Source: Actinomycetota bacterium (GTDB taxonomy: Bacteria > Actinomycetota > Thermoleophilia > Solirubrobacterales > Thermoleophilaceae). From it: a DNA stretch of 7,455 nucleotides. How positions within the stretch are numbered: the first letter of the stretch is position 1; each line of letters opens with the position of its first letter. Below are positions 1-4,861 of the stretch, one piece after another. Location of the stretch: positions 1 through 7,455 of the forward strand of contig VAXR01000098.1 of NCBI GenBank assembly GCA_005885165.1. The letters are read 5' to 3'. Both the position numbers and the translations under genes were made by a program. Below the pieces are notes generated by a model. That model was not told where the DNA came from and made no database searches. It was given only the letters and a program-made list of their open reading frames with translations.

Positions 1-614
1 AGCAACGCGCCCGCCCCGAGCGCCCCGGCGGCGAGCAGCCAGCGGCGGCGCCCGACCATGCGCCATCGGACCGCGCAGGCGACGGCGCCGGCGGCCGGCA
101 CGGCGGCGGCGAGCTCCGAGTTCATCGTGAACCCCTCGATGTGCGGGCCCACGCCGACGATCGCGAACACGAATGCCGCGATCGCTCCCGTCGCCGGCCC
201 GCGCACCATCCAGCCGATCGCGCCGATGATCAACGTGAGGCTCACTCCCGCCAGTGCGGCGGCCGTCCTGATCGTCCAGGCGTGGTACCCCACGTCCGTA
301 ATCGCGCGGTAGAGGACGAGAAGGCCCTGCGGCCGGTCCACCCAGACGCCCTGGTATAGCGCCGCACCGTGCGCCCACTGGTGAGCGATGAACGCGTAGC
401 CGCCCTCGTCAGGTCCGATCCCGGCCCAGATGAACGGGATGCGCACGGCCGCGGCGAGCAGGGCCGCGCCCCCGAGCGCCAGGGCGGCACGCCGACGCGC
501 CACGTGCGGAGGCACCTCGGGCAGCTTCAGCGAGCGCAGCCGCGCATTACGCCGCCCTCGGATCAGCGGGGAGCGCGCGGGCGGCTGGAGGATCGATGCA
601 CGCGGGGTGGCCAT
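1..614 (-). CDS. GT-C/PMT-type membrane glycosyltransferase, C-terminus beyond window
   Basis: The reading frame is open from an ATG at 614 to the left edge, giving 204 codons of a longer protein with no stop in the window. After a basic N-terminus of about 42 residues comes a first membrane segment (about 43-60). It is followed by the loop GIGPDEGGYAFIAHQW (66-80), with the acidic pair D69-E70, and then YQGVWVDRPQGLL (87-99). Further hydrophobic segments lie near 116-136, 141-158, 170-182 and 190-204, and a NSEL motif is at 166-169. A first-loop acidic pair followed by 'G..Y.D.PqGl' and then 'E..' is the usual pattern of GT-C (PMT/ArnT-like) enzymes, which move sugars from polyprenyl-phosphate donors to acceptors on the outer membrane face. 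The acceptor cannot be told. No clear Shine-Dalgarno precedes the ATG. GTG codons at 650 (upstream) and at residues 34 or 38 are alternative starts. The gene diverges from the Hcp-like pair. Confidence 0.75.
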   Translation of the reverse strand, partial: MATPRASILQPPARSPLIRGRRNARLRSLKLPEVPPHVARRRAALALGGAALLAAAVRIPFIWAGIGPDEGGYAFIAHQWAHGAALYQGVWVDRPQGLLVLYRAITDVGYHAWTIRTAAALAGVSLTLIIGAIGWMVRGPATGAIAAFVFAIVGVGPHIEGFTMNSELAAAVPAAGAVACAVRWRMVGRRRWLLAAGALGAGAL

Positions 615-644
615 CGGATCGCCAGCGGGAAGATAGCCAGCCGG

Positions 645-673
645 TTGCACGCCATCGCGCGCAGGTCTACGAT
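645..673 (+). promoter_or_regulatory. Candidate promoter of the Hcp-like pair, possibly leaderless
   Basis: TTGCAC (645-650) and TACGAT (668-673) are separated by exactly 17 bp and resemble sigma-70-type -35 and -10 boxes, with about 3/6 and 4/6 matches. Transcription from such a site would begin near 680-682, on or next to the GTG start codon at 682. That would give a leaderless mRNA, which is common in actinobacteria and would explain the lack of a well-placed Shine-Dalgarno. This is pattern matching only. Confidence 0.35.
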
Positions 674-681
674 CCACCTTG

Positions 682-1410
682 GTGTACCCCTTCGCGCGCA
701 TCGGACGGCGCGCCAGAGCCGCGCTGCTGGTGCTCGCCGGCGCCATCGCAGGCGGCGCCGCGCTGGCGGTGGCCGACGTGCCGGACACCGGCGGGGTGAT
801 CCATGCGTGCTACACGGTCGACTCCGGCGGGGCGCCGAAGCCGCCGCCGAACCTCTACGTCATCGATCCCTCCTCGCCCGCGAATCAGTCGTGCAAGACG
901 GGCGAGCGGTCGCTCAACTGGAGCGCGCAGGGGCCGCCAGGGCCGCAGGGACCCCGGGGCCCTGCCGGTACGGGACTGACGATCAACACGCGGCTCATCA
1001 AGCCCACCTCGCGCCCGATCGGTCACATCGTCGTCGGGAGCGGCAAGCACAAGCTTGGCTCCGACATCCTCGGGCTCAGCTTCGCGCCCTCCGGAACGGG
1101 CGGCGGCTCTGGTGCCGGCACCGGCAAGGTGCACATCAACGAGTTCACGATCCAGAAGAAGACCAACAAGGCGTCACCTGCCTTCTTCAAGAACTGCGTT
1201 GCCGGCGCCCACTACAAGACGGTGACCATCGCAATGAGGAAGGCCGGCGGAGACCCGAAGACGGCCGGCAAGGTGTACCTGCGCTACACGTTCAGCACCG
1301 TATTCACCACCTCCTTCCAGCAGGAATCGAGCGGGAAGGGCAAGTCGAAGCCCGAGGAGAACATCTCGTTCAACTTTGCGAAGGTCGCTATCGAGTACCT
1401 ACCGCAGTAG
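682..1410 (+). CDS. Exported Hcp-domain protein with collagen-like linker (first paralogue)
   Basis: This 242-residue protein has four parts. Residues 1-31 form a Sec signal peptide with a basic start, a hydrophobic core and a likely signal peptidase I site AVA|D. Residues 32-82 carry VIHACY (39-44), NLYVIDPS (57-64), C71 and LNW (78-80). Residues 84-98 are five collagen-like triplets (GPPGPQGPRGPAGTG). Residues from about 100 to the end match the Hcp family: a glycine-rich loop 140-149, FTIQKK (155-160), SPAFF (165-169), GAHYKTVTIAMRKAGG (175-190), then an ENISFNFAKVAIEY strand near the end. Hcp normally forms the hexameric-ring tube of type VI secretion and is exported without a signal peptide, so the Sec signal is unusual. 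The GTG at 682 is preferred over TTG at 679 because it aligns residue for residue with the start of the downstream paralogue. The last ~20 residues of typical Hcp proteins are absent. The two N-terminal-module cysteines (43, 71) could form a disulphide. Its role in the cell is unknown. Confidence 0.85.
   Translation: MYPFARIGRRARAALLVLAGAIAGGAALAVADVPDTGGVIHACYTVDSGGAPKPPPNLYVIDPSSPANQSCKTGERSLNWSAQGPPGPQGPRGPAGTGLTINTRLIKPTSRPIGHIVVGSGKHKLGSDILGLSFAPSGTGGGSGAGTGKVHINEFTIQKKTNKASPAFFKNCVAGAHYKTVTIAMRKAGGDPKTAGKVYLRYTFSTVFTTSFQQESSGKGKSKPEENISFNFAKVAIEYLPQ
931..975 (+). repeat. Collagen-like G-X-Y repeat within first Hcp-domain gene
   Basis: Five consecutive Gly-X-Y triplets (GPP GPQ GPR GPA GTG) join the N-terminal exported module to the Hcp domain. 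The stretch is too short to expect a stable collagen triple helix by itself, so it may be only a proline-rich spacer or an oligomerisation aid. Confidence 0.75.
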
Positions 1411-1419
1411 GGACCGGCG

Positions 1420-2151
1420 GTGGGGCTGATCGCACAGATCGGACGCCCGTGGCGAGCAGTACTCCTCGTTCTCGCCGGTGCGGTCGTGGGCGGCGCGGCG
1501 TTTGCGGCGGCGGACGTGCCGGACACGAACGGCGTAATCCACGCCTGCTACCAGCTATCCGACCCGAATCAGCCACCGAACCAGACGCCCGGCAACCTGT
1601 ACGTCATCGATCCCTCCCGGGGTCAGTCGTGCCCGGGACCGGCTGGGTCGGCGCCGGCACTCGACTGGAACATCGCCGGTCCCAGAGGACCCCGGGGACC
1701 ACAGGGCTTCGCGGGCAACGCGGTCACACTCAAGAATCCCACCGTCAAGAGCAGCGCAGCACCCATCGGTCACGTGGACCTTGGGACCGGCGCGCAGAAG
1801 CTCAGCTTCAAGCTCCTGGAGGTCGGGCTCGGCTCACGCGGGACCGGCGGAGGCGGGGGTGCCGGCAAGGTGAAGTTCCACGACATCACGATCACGAAGA
1901 AGGTCGACCCCTCGTCTCCGGCGCTGAGCCGCGCCTTGTCCAAGGGCCAGCACTTCAAGAAGGCAGTCATCGTCTGCCGGAAGGCCGGCGAGAAGCCGCT
2001 CGAGTACTTCACGATCACGCTGAAGGGCGCGAGCGTCTCCGCGGTTCACACGTCTTCAGCCAGCGGCGAGGAGGGACCGACGGAGCAGATCACCTTCACC
2101 TACGGCCAGCTGAAGATCGAGTACAAGCCGCAGAGCTCCTCGGGTCCGTAA
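1420..2151 (+). CDS. Exported Hcp-domain protein with collagen-like linker (second paralogue)
   Basis: This 243-residue protein has the same layout as the upstream gene. It has a signal peptide with likely cleavage AAA|D after residue 31, the VIHACY (39-44)/NLYVIDPS (59-66)/C71/LDW (81-83) module, collagen-like GPRGPRGPQGFA (87-98), and an Hcp domain from about 104. The Hcp domain is closer to textbook Hcp than its neighbour's. It has GGGGGAGK (143-150), then HDITITKKVDPSSPAL (154-169), GQHFKKAVIVCRKAGE (176-191), YFTITLKGASVSAV (196-209) and TEQITFTYGQLKIEYKPQ (221-238), which parallels Pseudomonas Hcp1 strand by strand as I remember it. The usual C-terminal extension after Y-x-PQ is replaced by SSSGP. 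The GTG start lies 9 bp after the previous stop, with AGGGA (1409-1413) as Shine-Dalgarno, so the two genes are almost certainly co-transcribed and probably translationally coupled. This suggests joint assembly, for example mixed rings, which is inference. Confidence 0.88.
   Translation: MGLIAQIGRPWRAVLLVLAGAVVGGAAFAAADVPDTNGVIHACYQLSDPNQPPNQTPGNLYVIDPSRGQSCPGPAGSAPALDWNIAGPRGPRGPQGFAGNAVTLKNPTVKSSAAPIGHVDLGTGAQKLSFKLLEVGLGSRGTGGGGGAGKVKFHDITITKKVDPSSPALSRALSKGQHFKKAVIVCRKAGEKPLEYFTITLKGASVSAVHTSSASGEEGPTEQITFTYGQLKIEYKPQSSSGP
1678..1713 (+). repeat. Collagen-like G-X-Y repeat within second Hcp-domain gene
   Basis: Four Gly-X-Y triplets (GPR GPR GPQ GFA) sit at the same place as in the upstream paralogue but have diverged in sequence and are one triplet shorter. 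The glycine register is kept, which suggests that the spacer is under some selection. Confidence 0.7.
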
Positions 2152-2162
2152 GAACGAACGCC

Positions 2163-2489
2163 CTACGGGCAGCTGACTCGCGCGCTTGGCTGGCAGAAGT
2201 CCGCGGAGACCGAGTAATGGTCCGGCGGCTTCGGGCCCACGTTGTCCGCGTGCCCGTGGTTGATCAGCGTCACCTTGCAGCGCGGTGAGCCGTTCGGGCA
2301 CGTGAAGCTCGGATCCTGGTCGTCGCTCGCGGTCCATCCGGCGAACCGCCAGCCCGCGGCGGGCACCGCTCTAATCGTCACCCGCGTGTGCTCCCAGCAA
2401 ACGTAGGTCGTGTCCCGACTGAGCGTCTTGCCGTTCAGTTTGACGCTCCCGCCGGCACCATCGTTCTTTCCGGGCCCGAGCTCCAGCAC
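2163..2489 (-). pseudogene. Orphan InlB B-repeat-like domain, probably a surface-protein remnant
   Basis: An open frame of 108 residues runs from a GTG at 2489 to a TAG at 2163. Residues 15-98 resemble a single divergent InlB B-repeat ('bacterial repeat') domain: GGSVKLNG, then TRVTIRAVPAAGWRFAGWTA (35-54), then a loop with two cysteines (C64, C71), KVTLINHG and YSVSADF (92-98). Such domains normally occur in long, secreted cell-wall or surface proteins, often near their C-termini. Here there is no signal peptide, no recognisable Shine-Dalgarno, and only 47 bp before the stop of the upstream redoxin gene, so there is no room for an export signal. The best reading is a 3' remnant of a larger gene. 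A small intact cytoplasmic protein coupled to the redoxin gene is possible but less likely. Its end lies 11 bp from the end of the second Hcp-like gene, which it faces. Confidence 0.5.
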
Positions 2490-2536
2490 GGCGCGACCGT
2501 GTGCGGCCGCGGGTGGCCAGCCCTCGAGACGGCGAT

Positions 2537-3148
2537 CTACTTTGTACGCGGGCGAATCGCGCGCGCGGCCGCGAGCACCTCGCTCGGCGGCGGGTCGTCG
2601 CTCGCGTCCTTCGAGAGATGGGCGTAGCGCACCGAGCCGTCGGGCGCCACGACGAGCACCCCACCGAGCTGCGCGGCGTGGCCCCTGATCCGCCCCTGGT
2701 GGACGACAACGCTCCCCAGGCGGAGCCTGGACAGGATCGTGTGCTTAATCCCGCGCGCGACGACCTTCGGGCTGAGGAGCTCGTCGATCGTCGCGATCTT
2801 CGCGCCCGCGCGCTCATAGATTCGCCGGTCGGGATCGACCAGCACCGGCAGCTCCATCCCGTGGATCCGGCGGAACTCGGCGGCGTCCTCCGGAGTGCCC
2901 ATGCCGATGACCGCGAGGCCGACGCCGGCATCCTCGAACCCCTGGCGCGCGCGATGCAGGCGCACCGCGTGGTGGCGGCAGAACACGCAGCCGAAGTGCC
3001 GCAGGAATACGAGCGCCGTCGGTCGGTCCCGCCAGAGGTCGCCGAGCCGCACGTCCTGTCCCGAGTCGTCCTTCAAGACCTCGTCCTCGAGGTCGTGCGC
3101 GTGAACTGGCGGCCGCGTGGCCTGCCGATCCTTCACGGTGTCCAGCAC
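2537..3148 (-). CDS. AhpC/TSA-family redoxin (peroxiredoxin-like, CxxC)
   Basis: This 203-residue protein has a thioredoxin-fold redoxin domain. It shows LGDLWRDRPTALVFLRHFGC (35-54), the active-site CVFC motif (C54, C57), AVIGMGTPEDAAEFRRIHG (79-97), PVLVDPDRRIYERAG (101-115), and the late strand GGVLVVAPDGSVRYAHLS (162-179). The 'FLRHFGCxxCR' form resembles the AhpC/TSA-2 (PRXL2-like) branch more than classical two-cysteine AhpC. It probably acts in the cytoplasm as a thiol peroxidase or disulphide reductase, but its substrate cannot be read from sequence. A GTG start with TGGAA 5 bases upstream is used; the GTG at residue 5 is an alternative. It begins 15 bp after the coiled-coil gene, so the two are likely one transcript. 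Confidence 0.8.
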   Translation of the reverse strand: MLDTVKDRQATRPPVHAHDLEDEVLKDDSGQDVRLGDLWRDRPTALVFLRHFGCVFCRHHAVRLHRARQGFEDAGVGLAVIGMGTPEDAAEFRRIHGMELPVLVDPDRRIYERAGAKIATIDELLSPKVVARGIKHTILSRLRLGSVVVHQGRIRGHAAQLGGVLVVAPDGSVRYAHLSKDASDDPPPSEVLAAARAIRPRTK

Positions 3149-3163
3149 GATTCCAGGCGCGCC

Positions 3164-3706
3164 CTACGCCGCCGTCGAGTCAACGTAGCCGTAAACGGCG
3201 TCCAGCAGCTCGTCGCAGTCGCGCAGGTTCAGGTTGTCCGCGAGGTAATCGGCGGCCTCGGCGCGCGAGGCGCCGTTGCTCGCCATGTTCAGCGCGATCA
3301 GGAGGGCGCGCCGATCGAACCCCGGGGGCGGCGTCTGCGCATCGGAGGGCGGCGGCAGCGAGCGCTGCTCACTGCCGACGAGAGTGAGCTCGGTGGTGAG
3401 GCGATCGACGTCGGTCCGGAGGTCGTCGACGAGCTCGCGCAGCTCGGAGACGGTCGCCTCGAGCTCGGGGAGCTTCTCCTCGGAGGGCGCGGTCATCGCC
3501 CGTCCGGCCTCCTCGACCGCGGCGCGCGTGGCCGTGCGCCGCAGCGCGTCGGCATCGTGCTCGGCCCTCTCCTTTATTGCACGCGCGGCGTCCTCGGAGG
3601 CCGTGAGCAGGTCCTTGACCTGCTCAGCCAGTGCCTCCGACAGAACTACAGGCGCGTAGATGGCCTGCTCCTTGCCGTTTGTCGCTGCTTCCGGCTGACC
3701 GTTCAC
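3164..3706 (-). CDS. Coiled-coil protein with conserved-looking C-terminal helical domain
   Basis: I do not recognise a named family. The 180-residue product is acidic and alanine-rich, and has no signal peptide or membrane segment. Residues 23-70 and 76-110 look helical with heptad-like spacing; the second stretch, from LPELEATVSELRELVDDLRT onward, is a probable coiled coil. A proline-rich linker (118-129) leads to a compact C-terminal helical unit: RRALLIALNMASNGASRAEA (132-151), YLADNLNL (154-161), DELLDAVYGYV (165-175). I recall similar 'ALNMA..G..R.E...YL..N..L.D...LLD.VY' endings on other Thermoleophilia proteins, some DivIVA-like, but cannot confirm this. A longer frame begins at a TTG (3766), but that codon lies inside a perfect hairpin. 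The GTG at 3706, with CAGGA just upstream, is preferred. Pairing with the redoxin gene suggests a shared context but no defined function. Confidence 0.65.
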   Translation of the reverse strand: MNGQPEAATNGKEQAIYAPVVLSEALAEQVKDLLTASEDAARAIKERAEHDADALRRTATRAAVEEAGRAMTAPSEEKLPELEATVSELRELVDDLRTDVDRLTTELTLVGSEQRSLPPPSDAQTPPPGFDRRALLIALNMASNGASRAEAADYLADNLNLRDCDELLDAVYGYVDSTAA

Positions 3707-3761
3707 ATCCTGCTCACGATCGAGGGGTATCCCGCGTGAGCAGGGCAAAATACACAGCCCC

Positions 3762-3783
3762 GGCAACCGTCGCGCCGGTTGCC
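3762..3783 (-). terminator. Hairpin between hemerythrin-like and coiled-coil genes, possible terminator
   Basis: GGCAACCG (3762-3769) and CGGTTGCC (3776-3783) form a perfect 8-bp stem with a 6-base loop, and two more pairs are possible after one mismatch. Read on the minus strand, it lies 35 bases beyond the hemerythrin-like stop. It is followed about 10 bases later by TATTTT rather than an immediate U-run, so termination would be imperfect. An attenuator or a plain RNA structure is also possible. Confidence 0.4.
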
Positions 3784-3817
3784 TGGCGGCGGCACCTCGG
3801 CTTAAGGGGCGGGGCGG

Positions 3818-4294
3818 CTACGCGGCCGGCGTGTAGTCCGGCGGGTGCTCCGTCACGCGCCGGAACAGGCGCCGCACCGGCTCGTCCGGCTGCGACTGCA
3901 CGAGCCTGAGGTAGACCTCGGTCTCGTGCTCGAGGTGGATCGCGAGGAGCGCGTGTAGCGCGTAGAGGATCTCCTGCAACCTGCCCACGTCCTCGACATC
4001 CGCCGCTGCGAGCTCGCCGATGCGGGCGCGCACCTCCCGGCGGTCGTGGGCGACAGCGCGCGAGCCGCGGTCGTGACCGAACAGGCGACGCGCCTCCGGG
4101 TAGAGGATGCGCTGCTCGGCCTCCGCGTGCGGGAGCAGTATCTCGGCGAGGAACGTCACCACGTGCTCGACCACCTCGATCCGATCCTGGACCGGCAGCC
4201 CGGGCAGCTCGTGCGCCATTACGGGAAGCCCCTCGACCTCATGGAGCAGATCGATCTGCTCACGTCGGAAGCGCTCGGTGCTGCGGAGCGTCAT
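3818..4294 (-). CDS. Hemerythrin-like (HHE) domain protein
   Basis: This 158-residue cytoplasmic protein has the four-helix histidine/glutamate pattern of hemerythrin HHE domains. It shows H18 and H28 in the first helix region, LLPHAEAEQRILYPEARRLF (53-72) with H56 and E60, H83 in VAHDRRE, and LHALLAIHLEHETEVYL (113-129) with H114, H120 and E124. These residues would bind a di-iron centre. Related proteins bind oxygen or nitric oxide or act in iron and redox sensing; which applies here is unknown. The ATG at 4294 is chosen because AAGG lies about 6 bases upstream and because the family signature starts right after it. The frame stays open to 4564, but that extra 90 residues is low-complexity and runs antisense into the zinc-ribbon gene. 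It diverges from the zinc-ribbon gene. Confidence 0.8.
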   Translation of the reverse strand: MTLRSTERFRREQIDLLHEVEGLPVMAHELPGLPVQDRIEVVEHVVTFLAEILLPHAEAEQRILYPEARRLFGHDRGSRAVAHDRREVRARIGELAAADVEDVGRLQEILYALHALLAIHLEHETEVYLRLVQSQPDEPVRRLFRRVTEHPPDYTPAA

Positions 4295-4421
4295 TGCCGC
4301 CTTGCTTTGGTCGGGGTTGCTGATCGACGGTCGCGCGGACCAGGCGCTAACCCGTCGACCGCAATCATCCCACTTCTGCGCGGTCTTCGTGCCAGAGTGC
4401 AGCGGTTTCCGGTCGCGGGAG

Positions 4422-4427
4422 TATGAT
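4422..4427 (+). promoter_or_regulatory. Candidate -10 box upstream of zinc-ribbon gene
   Basis: TATGAT stands out as AT-rich in the GC-rich 256-bp gap between the divergent hemerythrin-like and zinc-ribbon genes (4295-4550). It is 5/6 identical to the consensus -10. No convincing -35 box is seen 16-18 bp upstream, and the distance to the zinc-ribbon start is about 124 bases. I see no other clear feature in this gap. Confidence 0.25.
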
Positions 4428-4539
4428 CGGTGATGCGCCGCCTGCGACGACTCAACTGAAGCCGCGGCGGCCGACCGTCGGTCGACGGGACGCCGGGCCT
4501 CGAGCGTGGGGAGCGCCGGACCTTCGAGCAGACCAACTT

Positions 4540-4544
4540 GGAGG
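4540..4544 (+). promoter_or_regulatory. Ribosome binding site of zinc-ribbon gene
   Basis: GGAGG with a 6-base spacer before the ATG at 4551 fixes this start. A GTG-initiated frame at 4506 would add 15 residues but has no comparable site. It is the strongest Shine-Dalgarno in the window. Confidence 0.7.
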
Positions 4545-4550
4545 TTCGCG

Positions 4551-4778
4551 ATGCCGCATCTCAACTGTCCCCGCTGTGATCTGACGATCTACAAGTGGGG
4601 CCTGCCCGCGGCGCGATTCCACTGCCCGCGCTGCCTGATCCAGGACGGGCTGAGAGTCGACCTTCGGCCGGCAACGGCGCACATACGTATGGTCGACGTC
4701 CGCCGGTCGACGCCCAGCGAGTCGATGGGCGGCCGCACCGCGCCGGTGGACGAGACGTCAGGCCCGCCCGCCGCCTAG
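4551..4778 (+). CDS. Small zinc-ribbon protein, 75 residues
   Basis: The start of the protein is a compact zinc ribbon with two CPRC knuckles (C6/C9 and C25/C28) separated by 15 residues that include YKWGLPAARFH. This is a tetra-cysteine site that should bind one zinc ion. The second half (about 36-75) is polar and proline/serine-rich, with no recognisable domain and probably disordered. The function is unknown; such small ribbons can bind nucleic acid or proteins. The strong ribosome binding site and the intact knuckles argue that it is a real gene in spite of its size. It ends 83 bp before the enoyl-CoA hydratase-family gene on the same strand and may be co-transcribed with it. Confidence 0.7.
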   Translation: MPHLNCPRCDLTIYKWGLPAARFHCPRCLIQDGLRVDLRPATAHIRMVDVRRSTPSESMGGRTAPVDETSGPPAA

Positions 4779-4861
4779 GTCGAGGGATCGTTTCCGGGGA
4801 ACGGGGCCTGGGACGCCCGGGGGTACGCTCGCGGCCCAACTTCGACGAGAGGCGGTCCGCG

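Noticed and set aside
682..2151. A full T6SS, phage tail or contractile injection system locus
   Set aside because: Only Hcp-type domains are present. No sheath, baseplate, spike, ATPase or toxin gene is seen on either strand, and both Hcp proteins have Sec signals.
2144..2170. Inverted repeat (GTCCGTA with TACGGGC) between the convergent second Hcp-like gene and the InlB-like fragment as a terminator
   Set aside because: The stem is only 7 bp with one G-U pair and a 13-base loop, and there is no U-run on either strand. It is too weak to call.
369..2288. A 639-codon plus-strand open frame spanning both Hcp-like genes
   Set aside because: It is an arginine-rich, low-complexity shadow frame with no domain. 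The two Hcp-domain genes in other frames have clear homology, signal peptides and matched starts.
2501..3739. A 412-codon plus-strand frame opposite the redoxin and coiled-coil genes
   Set aside because: Long antisense frames are expected at this GC content. Its composition is arginine-rich with no motif, while the minus strand carries recognisable proteins with ribosome binding sites.
4295..4564. A 90-residue N-terminal extension of the hemerythrin-like protein
   Set aside because: The extension is low-complexity, lacks a Shine-Dalgarno at its start and overlaps the divergent zinc-ribbon gene. The ATG at 4294 has a good ribosome binding site and sits right before the domain.
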